From Halanaerobiales bacterium (GTDB taxonomy: Bacteria > Bacillota > Halanaerobiia > Halanaerobiales > DTU029): 64,000 bases of DNA. A program made the position numbers and the translations under genes. The stretch's first letter is position 1. Each line of letters opens with the position of its first letter. The DNA is taken from NCBI GenBank assembly GCA_029981855.1, contig JARRCS010000006.1:1-64000 (forward strand). Direction: 5' to 3'. Positions 7,990 through 16,123 of this stretch are shown one piece after another. Below the pieces are notes generated by a model. That model had not been told where the DNA came from. It did not search any database and worked only from the letters and a program-made list of their open reading frames with translations.

Positions 7990-9545
7990 TAGCTAGCCAC
8001 TCCTTTGGCTCCCAGCATATATTCTCCGACCTCTTCCTTATCGACCTCAGCCGGGTCTACCTCAGCTACAATTCTTCCCTGATAGATGATCAGCAATCGA
8101 TCGGAGAGGTTAAAGAGCTCATCCAGGTCAGCCGAAATCAAAAGAATCCCGACCCCGCTATCCCGTTTCCGGATAATCTCCTTTTGAATAAACTCGATGG
8201 AACCGACATCCAGGCCCCTTGTCGGCTGATCCAGCAGGACAAAATCGGTATTAAGCATAAATTCACGGCCGACGATTACCTTCTGCTGATTTCCTCCTGA
8301 AAGTGAGGAGATCGGAGCATCAATTCCGGGTATCAGTACATTGAATTTATCTATAATCTGACCGGTCAGCTCCCTGCTGGCCCCGGGGTCCAGCAATGCC
8401 TCCCATCTGCCGGTAAGGCCCGGGTTAATCCGGTGATGGGTCATGATAGAATTGCTGATCAGGCTTAGATCTTGGGCACTGCCGGTATCCTTCCGGTCCT
8501 GGGGGAGATAGGCCATCAGTTTCCGCCTCTCTAAAATACTCAGGTTATCGATCCTCACACCATTGATCAGTATCTCTCCCTGGTAATCATCAATAAGACC
8601 CATGATACAGTTAACCAGCTCAAACTGACCGTTCCCCTCAACACCGGCCAGGCCGACAATCTCTCCCTTTCTGATATTAAAATTAATCCCCTTTAATCTC
8701 TCCTGCTTATATCTGTCGGTATAAGTTAAATTATTAATCCGCAGAACCTCATCCCCGGGTCTGGCCTCATCCTTCTTAACAGTGAATACGACTTCGCGTC
8801 CGACCATGGCCCTGGCCAGTTCGCTCTTGGTCAGGTTCTCGTTAACCATGGTGGTAACCTTCTTACCCTTACGCATAACAGTAATCGTATCCGATAATTC
8901 CAGCACCTCATCCAGCTTATGGCTGATAAAGATGATGGTCTTTTCCATCGCTTTTAGCCTCTTCAGCCTGCTAAACAGCTCTTCAATCTCCTGGGGGGTC
9001 AAAACCGCTGTCGGCTCATCCAGGATCAGGATATCTACATCCTTATAGAGGAGCTTCAGGATCTCCACCTTCTGCCGGGCCGCAACCGAGATATCCTCTA
9101 TCCTGGCATTAAGATTTAAATTAAGGTTATATTCCTCAACCAGTTTTTCAACCCTCTCTCTGGCCTTCCTTTTATTTAAAACCCCGAAATACCCTGTTGG
9201 CTCAACCCCCAGAATCACATTCTCCAAGACTGTGTAGGAAGGAATCAGCATAAACTCCTGATGAACCATACCGATTCCAGCCCTGACCGCTTCCTTCGGG
9301 GAGCCGAAATTGATCTCCTTACCCCGTAAATAAATCTTACCGCTATTATAGGGAATCAAACCGTATAAGGCCTTCATCAGGGTAGATTTTCCGGCACCGT
9401 TCTCACCGATAATAGAGTGAATCTCCCCTTCTTTAATCGTTAAATCAACCTGATCGACCGCCAGGGTAGCCGGGGGATAGATCTTGACCAGGGAGGAGAT
9501 TTTAATTAATTCGATATCAGGCCTATTCAGTTTAGCATTAACCAT
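7989..9545 (-). CDS. BMP-type nucleoside ABC transporter, double ATP-binding protein
   Basis: 518 residues with two fused ABC ATPase domains, as in YufO/NupO and RbsA-like importers. Domain 1 has Walker A GENGAGKST (around 47-55) and Walker B DILILDEPT. Domain 2 has a degenerate Walker A (GVEGNGQFE, around 290) and an intact signature LSGGNQQK with Walker B FVLLDQPTRGLD. Domain 1 signature (DISVAARQK) is atypical, as usual in this family. The gene is one base from permease 1. A 230-base gap with a hairpin separates it from the binding-protein gene, which fits lower expression of the membrane components. Confidence 0.92.
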   Translation of the reverse strand: MVNAKLNRPDIELIKISSLVKIYPPATLAVDQVDLTIKEGEIHSIIGENGAGKSTLMKALYGLIPYNSGKIYLRGKEINFGSPKEAVRAGIGMVHQEFMLIPSYTVLENVILGVEPTGYFGVLNKRKARERVEKLVEEYNLNLNLNARIEDISVAARQKVEILKLLYKDVDILILDEPTAVLTPQEIEELFSRLKRLKAMEKTIIFISHKLDEVLELSDTITVMRKGKKVTTMVNENLTKSELARAMVGREVVFTVKKDEARPGDEVLRINNLTYTDRYKQERLKGINFNIRKGEIVGLAGVEGNGQFELVNCIMGLIDDYQGEILINGVRIDNLSILERRKLMAYLPQDRKDTGSAQDLSLISNSIMTHHRINPGLTGRWEALLDPGASRELTGQIIDKFNVLIPGIDAPISSLSGGNQQKVIVGREFMLNTDFVLLDQPTRGLDVGSIEFIQKEIIRKRDSGVGILLISADLDELFNLSDRLLIIYQGRIVAEVDPAEVDKEEVGEYMLGAKGVAS

Positions 9546-9704
9546 CTACTTCACCTCATTAAAAACTCGCGCTCATAAAAAATAACTTCACTTAGACAAC
9601 TTTCATAAACGATACTGTGCTCATATTACTTCAATGAGAAAGTTATTTCTAATAAAGATAAGCAGATGAAAAACTAAAGCTTAAAAGATAAGCACATCAA
9701 GAAA

Positions 9705-9726
9705 GAGGGGGAAAAACCTCCCCCTT
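9705..9726 (-). terminator. Attenuator-like hairpin after the binding-protein gene
   Basis: AGGGGGA pairs with TCCCCCT around a six-base loop, with a pyrimidine-rich run (CUUUCUU) following on the minus-strand transcript. It lies between the binding-protein stop and the ATPase gene. Partial termination or protection from decay here would give excess binding protein over channel. A very similar stem sits after the secreted-protein gene at 13788-13807. Confidence 0.5.
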
Positions 9727-9773
9727 AATATCCCTGCAAATACTGATAACAAAATTAATCTTACAGATACCTA

Positions 9774-10784
9774 TTAACCTTGATACCTCTTAACCTCAAT
9801 TTCACCATTAATTACCTTATCCTGAATCTCACGGATCTTATTTAAGGTTTCCTCAGGTAGGATTTCTTCGGTATATTCATCGATAGCCAGGCCTACACCG
9901 CCATTGGCCAGCCCGTATTCCAGAACCTTACCCTGCTCAAAGGTTCCGTCAACTATGGATTGATAGACATCATAGATGGCATCCCCAACATTCTTCAGAT
10001 CGGAGGTTACGACATGCCCTGGCTGGAGTCCGTTCTGGTTCGAGTCGACACCGATGGCATATTTACCCTCTTCAGCAGCTGCCTCTAAAACACCGGCACC
10101 GGTTAGAGAAGCGATCTGGAAGACGATATCAGCCCCTTTGGAGTAGAGCTGTTTGGCAGCCTGCTTACCCTTGACCGGATCTGTCCAGGTTCCTGCATAG
10201 ATGGTCTCGACCTTGACTTCAGGATCGATATAATGGGCTCCTTGCTCATAGCCGTAGATAAAGGCCTTAATTACCGGGTCCTCATCTCCACCGACGGCAC
10301 CGATAACCATCTCCGGGTTAACCCCTTCCAATGAAGTATCATTGGTTACCAGAGCGGCAACCACACCGGCCATAAAAGCCCCTTCCTCTTCGATAAAATC
10401 AACACTGGTAATCGTATCAGCGCTATTCTCTACCACCGTATCAATATTAATAAACTTCTTATCTGGATACATATCAGCATACTGCTTTAAAAGATCCTCA
10501 AAACCGTAGGAGATAACAAAAATAACATCGGCATTCCACTGAATGGCTGACTGTAAAGCCTGGGGATATTTAGCCGGATCAAAATTACACTCGATGGTTG
10601 TTGTCTTAACCTCGAAATCCTCGGCAATCCGTTCAATACCCCTCTGGCCGGAGTCATAGAAGGACTGATCTCCAAGTCCACCGTTAATAATATAGGCCAC
10701 CCTGTGACCCGTAGCAGCACCGGTTAGGGAAAGACCGACCAGCAAAACTAAAATCAAGGCAAATACTGATACTGTTCGTTTCAA
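9774..10784 (-). CDS. BMP-family nucleoside-binding protein
   Basis: 336 residues. An N-terminal signal sequence (hydrophobic stretch 5-20, cleavage near LTGAA) is followed by a BMP/Med/TmpC-family binding fold. Landmarks include NGGLGDQSFYDSGQRG near the N-terminus, FIEEEGAFMAGVVAAL (around 130) and GAVGGDEDPVIKAFIYGYEQGA. Gram-positive members are normally lipoproteins; here no lipobox cysteine is present, so the protein is probably free in a periplasm. AAGGAGGG precedes the start. A strong promoter at 10827-10855 drives it, and the transporter genes follow after a hairpin. Confidence 0.9.
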   Translation of the reverse strand: MKRTVSVFALILVLLVGLSLTGAATGHRVAYIINGGLGDQSFYDSGQRGIERIAEDFEVKTTTIECNFDPAKYPQALQSAIQWNADVIFVISYGFEDLLKQYADMYPDKKFINIDTVVENSADTITSVDFIEEEGAFMAGVVAALVTNDTSLEGVNPEMVIGAVGGDEDPVIKAFIYGYEQGAHYIDPEVKVETIYAGTWTDPVKGKQAAKQLYSKGADIVFQIASLTGAGVLEAAAEEGKYAIGVDSNQNGLQPGHVVTSDLKNVGDAIYDVYQSIVDGTFEQGKVLEYGLANGGVGLAIDEYTEEILPEETLNKIREIQDKVINGEIEVKRYQG

Positions 10785-10826
10785 AAAAAGCCCTCCTTTT
10801 AGAATTTTTTTGATAGTTATATTCTT

Positions 10827-10855
10827 ATTATAACATAGATAAGATAATGCGTTAA
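10827..10855 (-). promoter_or_regulatory. Sigma-A-type promoter of the nucleoside transporter operon
   Basis: On the minus strand TTAACG (10855-10850) and TATAAT (10832-10827) are separated by 17 bases. The expected start near 10820 leaves a leader of only about 35 bases before the AAGGAGGG of the binding-protein gene, too short for a riboswitch. Confidence 0.6.
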
Positions 10856-10929
10856 GTAGTTCAAGAATATTGCTGCTGATATTCGTTAAACATCCTCTAC
10901 TTCTTCTTTGTTGTTGAATATTAAAAACA

Positions 10930-10957
10930 GAAAAGCAGGAGAATTATCTCCTGCTTT
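10930..10957 (-). terminator. Terminator of the SARP-type regulator gene
   Basis: AAAGCAGGAGA and TCTCCTGCTTT form an 11-bp stem with a four-base loop. On the minus strand it is followed by TTTTCTGTTTTT, so it terminates transcription arriving from the regulator at 11087-12280. Confidence 0.75.
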
Positions 10958-10986
10958 AATAGCAAAGCCTTGCCCCAATTCAATTA

Positions 10987-11010
10987 TTAGATTCTTAGAT
11001 TCTTAGATTC
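10987..11010. repeat. Three tandem copies of an 8-bp unit
   Basis: TTAGATTC is repeated three times without change, followed by the related TTAAATCTTAAATT. It lies in the 300-base gap between the regulator stop and the transporter promoter, just before the terminator. Besides this repeat, the terminator and the promoter, nothing else was seen in 10785-11086. Confidence 0.7.
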
Positions 11011-11086
11011 TTAAATCTTAAATTAAGGAAATTCTACTACCATTAATACATGCTTTTAAGAAGAAAGAATAAAATAGTAACCACAA

Positions 11087-12280
11087 CTAAATAATCATTT
11101 TCTCTAATTCGCTTGAACTATCGGCACCTTTAATAATGCTAAATTTAATGGTTACAGGATTAATATTATTGATAGATAAAACCTCTTCAAGCCTATTTTT
11201 TATTTTCTTGGCCGCTCTGCTTCCCGTTTGATACAGCATTAATAAAAGAGTTTTGGGGTTCCAATGGCAAATCACGTCACCCTCCCTCAGCTTGCTCTGC
11301 AAAATATTCAAAAGCTTTTTCTGTTGCTCCGTCCTCTTCCCTTCAATGGTCATCAGAGCAAAAACTTCACCAGTTCTTTTCTGCCTTCTTAACTGCAACT
11401 CATAAATCAAATCAAATACCTGCCGCTTACAGAAAAAAGAACCTCTTGCCTTGCTTTCTGTATTAATAGCATCCAGTATATTGACTTCCTGCTCACTGAA
11501 GTTGCCATACTCCAGAAACATATCCTTGATCACTGGACCGGGTTTGAGACCAAACTCTTCATGTAGCATTCTGGAATACTTATGATACATTTTTATTGCC
11601 TCTACATACATGCCCGCCTTTAAAAGATTAGATATAATACTCCGGTACAATTCTTCCCGGTAGGGATCAATCTCCAGACCCTGTTGACAGACCTGGTCTG
11701 CTCCCAGATAATCTTTTTTCACATCTATCAACAGTGTTGCACCTCTTAATACGGCATCAATATAGAGTTCCCGGTAATGCTGGCGGAGGTTAAAAGTCCA
11801 GTCATTATATAAATCCTCATCCAGTAAATCGTTTTGATATAATGTAATTGCTTTTTTAAATAACTGGATAGCCCTCCCGAGATTTTTTGTTTCTTCCTGA
11901 AGATTAATAGCTGTTTTATAATTAGAGTCAAATTCTTCAATATCCAGCCAGCACCATGACGGTTTATCAAACCAGTAGAGGCCTTTAGAACTTTTGATTA
12001 TTTCCTTTCCTTCATAACCAAGAAGTGAATCCAGTATTTTGCGCGCATAGTATACTGTTGTATGCAAATTATGAATCTGGTCCCTACTACTATCAGGCCA
12101 GAGGAGTTCCATAAGAATATCCTTTTGTATTTTCTTCCCGTAATGAGAAACAAGATATTTGAAGATGGCCAGTGCCTTTCTTGACTTCCAGTCTCCAGCA
12201 GATATATTTCTGTTGTTCACCTTCATAGAAAAAGACCCTAAAAGATATATCTTTACCATAGGTTTATTTTCCTGATACAT
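11087..12280 (-). CDS. SARP/BTAD-type transcriptional regulator with a GGDEF-like tail
   Basis: The N-terminus is an OmpR-like winged helix (VKIYLLGSFSMKVNN, then WKSRKALAIFKYLV), followed by a bacterial transcriptional-activation (BTAD) domain of helical repeats (FKKAITLYQNDLLDEDLY; LEIDPYREELYRSI). The last ~125 residues (from about FDLIYELQLRRQKRTGEVFALMTIEG) resemble a diverged GGDEF fold without the catalytic motif. The start chosen is the ATG at 12280, because GGAGG lies seven bases before it; a longer frame from 12319 would start inside that site. It lies 133 bases after the CsgG-family gene on the same strand and may control that secretion cassette. Target and signal are unknown. Confidence 0.75.
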   Translation of the reverse strand: MYQENKPMVKIYLLGSFSMKVNNRNISAGDWKSRKALAIFKYLVSHYGKKIQKDILMELLWPDSSRDQIHNLHTTVYYARKILDSLLGYEGKEIIKSSKGLYWFDKPSWCWLDIEEFDSNYKTAINLQEETKNLGRAIQLFKKAITLYQNDLLDEDLYNDWTFNLRQHYRELYIDAVLRGATLLIDVKKDYLGADQVCQQGLEIDPYREELYRSIISNLLKAGMYVEAIKMYHKYSRMLHEEFGLKPGPVIKDMFLEYGNFSEQEVNILDAINTESKARGSFFCKRQVFDLIYELQLRRQKRTGEVFALMTIEGKRTEQQKKLLNILQSKLREGDVICHWNPKTLLLMLYQTGSRAAKKIKNRLEEVLSINNINPVTIKFSIIKGADSSSELEKMII

Positions 12281-12413
12281 TATTATGCCTCCAATGGTAT
12301 ATATTACTTTAGCTTCCATTATATGTATTCTATATCAAGAGAAATATTCCTTCATTAAAATGTAAATTATTGGATTATATTTCCCTGTGCCCATTTTTTT
12401 ATCCCGAGAATAG

Positions 12414-13340
12414 TTATTTATTTACAGCTGCTCCAATTGCTACACCCAATAATAAAACCCAGAATCCAGCATTTGATTTCTTTTCTGTCTTTGGAACATC
12501 TATGCTGGAGAAGGCCTGCTTTACATTAGCAACTTCTTCAGAATCTAAAGAACTTTTAATACCTGTCTCTTCTGCAAAGAAATTAACCGACATATCATAA
12601 ACAGCCGCATCGATTAAACCCCTGACAACCAGGTTAATGGGTTCTTGAAAGCCTTTTCCGGATTCAAAATCAACAAATACACTTTCACCAAAGAAGGATA
12701 AAGCGTCTAATCCGGTTCTTTTTCCCTGTATACTATCCTTTAAAGAAACGGTGTATACAACTTCATTAGTTGAAGAATCGACTACTCTTAAATCTATTGC
12801 AGCATAAGCTATTACTCCATCACTATTAAATCCCTTTCCATCTACTTTTAGTTTGGTTCCGCCGGTGTCAACTATCCCGTATTCTGTAATAGCTCCAGTG
12901 ATGATATATTTTGACTCAAGAATGTCATGTATACTCATAGAAGAATTTCCATTAAATCCGTTTTTCTTCTTAGCTTTCAAATCCTGTTCAGTCATAAAAG
13001 CATTCAGGATTGAACGATCAGCTACAGTAAACTGGCCTGATTTTAAAAGTGAATTAATGAGCATATCAGTTGCACCCTGGGAAATAGCTGTGCTTTGCGA
13101 AGTATAATCCTCCAACTCCAGAAATTGGCCTGTCCTGTCAAATAATTGATAAACAGCTACGGGAATCTTCTGGTCAGGCTCGGGAAGACCCTTTAAGTAT
13201 TCAGTTATCTGTGTAACATTATATACGGGCAAATCTAAGTCTTTTGCTTCCTCATTTTCAGCGGCCTGTACAGTAGAAAAAGAGAACACAACCAACAATA
13301 CTAATAAAATAAAAATCTTTATTTTACTACTACTTAACAA
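12414..13340 (-). CDS. CsgG/HfaB-family secretion protein
   Basis: 308 residues. Residues 1-26 are a signal peptide (cleavage near VQA-A). The body fits the CsgG family: IPVAVYQLFDRTGQF (around 59-73) near the N-terminus, a QGATDMLINSLLKSGQFTVADR segment, SKYIITGAITEYG, and AAIDLRVVDSSTNEVVYTVSLKDSI. CsgG forms the outer-membrane channel that exports curli subunits in Gram-negative bacteria. Here the lipobox cysteine is absent, and a hydrophobic C-terminal segment (GFWVLLLGVAIGAAV, around 292-306) is present; both are unusual. It is the third gene after two small secreted-protein genes on the same strand, which are the obvious candidate cargo. Confidence 0.75.
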   Translation of the reverse strand: MLSSSKIKIFILLVLLVVFSFSTVQAAENEEAKDLDLPVYNVTQITEYLKGLPEPDQKIPVAVYQLFDRTGQFLELEDYTSQSTAISQGATDMLINSLLKSGQFTVADRSILNAFMTEQDLKAKKKNGFNGNSSMSIHDILESKYIITGAITEYGIVDTGGTKLKVDGKGFNSDGVIAYAAIDLRVVDSSTNEVVYTVSLKDSIQGKRTGLDALSFFGESVFVDFESGKGFQEPINLVVRGLIDAAVYDMSVNFFAEETGIKSSLDSEEVANVKQAFSSIDVPKTEKKSNAGFWVLLLGVAIGAAVNK

Positions 13341-13369
13341 AATGATTACCCCCTTTCAGAAATATAAAA

Positions 13370-13726
13370 CTAATTTAACATACTATTATATGGACTAGTA
13401 TTAGGTCCATTAGAAACATCAATATTCAATTCTCCTTGTTCCATATTATTATCAATCCATATCTGGTTTAGTCCACCTTCATAGATGCCATCATAATAAG
13501 TACCCTGTTCAATTGTCCCGCCTTCGTAAACATAATAATAATAATTATGCTCTGGTTCCCCATAATGTAATGTCCTTGCAATATCCCAGTCTAATTTACG
13601 AGCTTGCTCAGTTTTAAATGAATATCTCATTAAAGATGTACTAGATGTAGCATAAGCAGATACTACCAAAAGAGAAACAATAGAAATAATCAGTATAATA
13701 ATTAGACTTAATTTTGTTTTTTTCAT
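13370..13726 (-). CDS. Small secreted protein, possible curlin-like subunit
   Basis: 118 residues with a clear signal peptide (hydrophobic 7-24, cleavage near AYA). The mature part ends in Gly/Gln/Asn-rich short repeats: YEGGTIEQG, YEGGLNQIW, MEQGELNI. Spacing between EGG/EQG units is about 10-14 residues, reminiscent of but not matching the curlin S-x5-Q-x4-N-x5-Q repeat. The gene lies 30 bases upstream of the CsgG-family gene and 90 bases after the beta-rich secreted protein gene, which suggests a minor subunit or nucleator. Family membership is inferred from context; a simple secreted hypothetical protein is the alternative. Confidence 0.6.
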   Translation of the reverse strand: MKKTKLSLIIILIISIVSLLVVSAYATSSTSLMRYSFKTEQARKLDWDIARTLHYGEPEHNYYYYVYEGGTIEQGTYYDGIYEGGLNQIWIDNNMEQGELNIDVSNGPNTSPYNSMLN

Positions 13727-13787
13727 TTAATATGTTAACCCCCTTTTTGGTTTAAAAGTAAAGGACAAAGGCAAAATTACAAACAAG

Positions 13788-13807
13788 AGGGGGAGAAAAC
13801 TCCCCCT
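13788..13807 (-). terminator. Hairpin between two secreted-protein genes
   Basis: AGGGGGAG and CTCCCCCT form a perfect 8-bp stem with an AAAA loop (13788-13807). On the minus strand it is followed by CUUGUUUGUAAUUUU. It sits nine bases after the stop of the first gene of the secretion cassette, so it may reduce expression of the genes that follow. Confidence 0.6.
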
Positions 13808-13815
13808 GCATTTCA

Positions 13816-14652
13816 TTAATTACCCGAGACTGCGTAATTGGGTATATACGCACTACCATTGTAATTCCATACAGAATAATGAGAGGCACTACCAGCAGTT
13901 CCATCACCTGTAACATAACCGCCACTCTCTCTCTCAACACGATTTGGTGCTTCAGCATATAAACTAATATAACCAGTACCCGTTGCACTTACATTGGCGT
14001 TGGTATAGCAGCCACAACCCCTGCCAAAATTAAAGGAATTTCCACCACTCTCACTGCTCATGGCATTAATCCTGATTGTACCTGCTCCCTCAGTCCATAA
14101 ACGCCCATAAGCGTCATCACTTGCAGTAATGGAATGATCTATTATGAAATTACCGTTAGCCTGAAATTGATAACCTTCAGATGTTCTAGATCTTCCGTAG
14201 TTACTACATCTCATTTCTGCATAATTAGTCCATGTTCCGTAAGCCATCTCAGCAGTATCGTCAGTCCAGATATAAGAATAGACTCTTTGGCCTGAATCAC
14301 CATACATACTGGTATGGCTATCGAGCCTTTGAGTAACAAACTCCATTACTCCACCTACTCCACCGCCATCTACACTGGCATTAACCTCTACATCAAAAGT
14401 ATCCACTCCATATGAATAAGGATTATCATCAAAGTCTCTCGCTGTCAGGGTGCCTGCAAAATTATCATAGGCTCCGGTGTAAAAAGTAGATGTCACATCA
14501 TCACCACTATCACCATACCCGGCACGAATTGTAGTTGTGAAATCACCAGAGTAACCATTCCAACTGCTTTCTACATTTGTTTCAGCTAAGCCTATACCTG
14601 TAAAAGCCAGAACAAATACTACTACTAGCACAAAAGCAAAAATTTTCTTCAT
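13816..14652 (-). CDS. Beta-rich secreted protein, candidate main cargo of the CsgG-family cassette
   Basis: 278 residues with a signal peptide (1-23, cleavage near GLA-E). The mature chain is rich in Gly, Ser, Thr, Asn and Tyr with few Lys, consistent with an exported beta-structured or adhesive protein. A short cysteine cluster GCGCY lies around 211-215 and a further Cys at about 150. No family was recognised. It is the first gene of the cassette and is followed by a stem-loop, as expected for the most abundant product. Assigning it as cargo of the CsgG-like channel is inference from gene order only. Confidence 0.6.
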   Translation of the reverse strand: MKKIFAFVLVVVFVLAFTGIGLAETNVESSWNGYSGDFTTTIRAGYGDSGDDVTSTFYTGAYDNFAGTLTARDFDDNPYSYGVDTFDVEVNASVDGGGVGGVMEFVTQRLDSHTSMYGDSGQRVYSYIWTDDTAEMAYGTWTNYAEMRCSNYGRSRTSEGYQFQANGNFIIDHSITASDDAYGRLWTEGAGTIRINAMSSESGGNSFNFGRGCGCYTNANVSATGTGYISLYAEAPNRVERESGGYVTGDGTAGSASHYSVWNYNGSAYIPNYAVSGN

Positions 14653-14750
14653 TTAATTAATACCCCTTCCATTTAGTTTATTTTCTCTTGACTTGCCACA
14701 AAAAAAACGAATTAATTACCTTCCTAATTATTCACCTCCTGTTGTGATAT

Positions 14751-14777
14751 TCTTGTAGAGAGGGATCATCCCTACAA
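14751..14777. promoter_or_regulatory. Stem-loop in the leader region of the secretion cassette
   Basis: CTTGTAG at 14751-14757 pairs with CTACAAG at 14771-14777, with GGGAT/ATCC pairing inside. It lies about 100 bases upstream of the first secreted-protein gene. It could be a regulatory stem or a remnant of the adjoining IS110 relic; no U-run follows on either strand. Confidence 0.35.
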
Positions 14778-14824
14778 GTCGAAAATTTGTACTTCATTCT
14801 AACTTTTGATAAAATTAATTTAAC

Positions 14825-14888
14825 GGGATGGAGTGCATTGCAACTCCCTTTTTAGGGAATAACGCTATAACATTGTGTACTCCATCTC
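14825..14888. repeat. Imperfect inverted repeat beside the IS110 relic
   Basis: GGGATGGAGT (14825-14834) matches the complement of ACTCCATCTC (14879-14888) at 9 of 10 positions. A smaller stem TCCC/GGGA lies inside. It borders the transposase fragment and may be a scar of a small inserted element. Confidence 0.4.
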
Positions 14889-14909
14889 GTTTTGTTTTAC
14901 ACTTTGTTT

Positions 14910-15081
14910 TCAAGGATGGTGGGTTAGGCAAAAGAAACTAGCTGAAGGAAAATCTAGAAAGACTGCTTTAACCTGTTTGCAACGTAGACTGGTGGATATC
15001 ATATTTGCTATGATGAGAGATAGATCTGCTTACAAACTACCTGAAATACCTGATTATCAAATTTTAGATAAAACTAGCTAG
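14910..15081 (+). pseudogene. IS110-family transposase, C-terminal fragment
   Basis: About 55 residues in one frame, including LAEGKSRKTALTCLQRRL and IIFAMMRDRSAYKLP, match the extreme C-terminus of IS110-type transposases (full length 300-400 residues). The rest of the gene is absent. AT-rich sequence follows to about 15200 and may be the old non-coding end of the element. From 15200 to 15645 I see no other supported gene. Confidence 0.6.
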
Positions 15082-15645
15082 AGAGATGTTTCATTATCAC
15101 CCCTGCCTTTAATTTTTTAAAAAATGAATATCTACCCATAGGGGATCTCTAGCTCAAATTAGTTTCCACTTTTTTACATGTAAAATTTTTACTTGACATA
15201 GGACGTCTACTTAAAATACTATTAAACTAACATTATTATTATATGAAGCTCATTTTAATATATTACCATTAATTGTTAAAATAAATATGTAATTAAGATA
15301 GTGTTAAATCCCCATGAAATTAATATTATTGAGTGGTACAATTTATTATTTATGGTAATTATATCTTATTGTTCTCAAAAAATACTAAAATTTCGTTCTG
15401 TTTTTTCGCCTCATCTATCTTTCTAAACTTTAAACAACAATTCATTGATACTTGAATACTTTTTCCAGTAGAAAATGTTGTAAGACTCAATTTGAAAATG
15501 CAAGTAACTATGTAGGTAAAAAATAATCCTCTGCTAATTATCAACAGGGTAAAACTGTTGATAGCTAACAAAGGACCAAGTTAAATAAAAGTTAAAATAT
15601 TTATCTTTCTAAGGACGCGCGACAGCGCGGGCGAAACTAGGACAT

Positions 15646-15900
15646 CTATTTTACGCAAAGGAGATCTATTATATCATCAGGTTCTGCATAATGTCCATTA
15701 AGAAAGTCATGTATTAACTTTTTATATTCATTAACAGAATCATCTACGCCCATTAATTCCAGATTAATCTTTATTAACATATTTATGTAGTGATTATAAA
15801 TATCAACATTAAAAACCTCACTTTGTAAATTATCAAGGGCGTTTTGCTTGGCTGCCATACTTAAAATAATGATGTTTATCATTTTGACGGTTTTATTCAT
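15646..15900 (-). CDS. Small hypothetical protein
   Basis: 84 residues from the ATG at 15900, or 87 from a GTG at 15909; the upstream sequence AAGGAAAGTGGGTG could serve either. Composition is helical with many Asn and Ile: a hydrophobic start (MINIIILSMAA), then charged helices ending PDDIIDLLCVK. No family was recognised. It lies alone between the IS110 relic and the helicase gene, with a GC-rich hairpin (15614-15631) just beyond its stop. It could be a host gene or a passenger of the degraded mobile region. Confidence 0.45.
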   Translation of the reverse strand: MNKTVKMINIIILSMAAKQNALDNLQSEVFNVDIYNHYINMLIKINLELMGVDDSVNEYKKLIHDFLNGHYAEPDDIIDLLCVK

Positions 15901-16027
15901 AATTTTCACCCACTTTCCTTGAAAAATAGTATAGGTATATATATTTCTCCATTGAATAAAAAAAACCTTTTAAATTTGGAATATAATTACATATATGAAT
16001 AATTTTTCTGCTAATGAGTGTTTCGCC

Positions 16028-16087
16028 ACTAAAAAAACCTCTAATTCCATCGGAAATATAACCGAAAGAACTAGAGGTTTTTTTCGG
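16028..16087. terminator. Bidirectional intrinsic terminator
   Basis: TAAAAAAACCTCTA and TAGAGGTTTTTTT (within 16032-16084) form a long A/T-flanked stem, extended by CCAC/GTGG outside. U-runs arise on both strands. It ends the SNF2 helicase transcript on the minus strand. Confidence 0.8.
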
Positions 16088-16123
16088 TGGTCAAAATTTC
16101 AGCCGGGTTATTAGCAAATCTAT

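Noticed and set aside
12241-12319. Upstream extension of the SARP-type regulator to 12319
   Set aside because: The extension would be translated through the GGAGG that serves the ATG at 12280.
15359-15571. Minus-strand 70-codon frame after the IS110 relic
   Set aside because: No clear ribosome binding site, biased composition and no recognisable feature; insufficient support for a gene.
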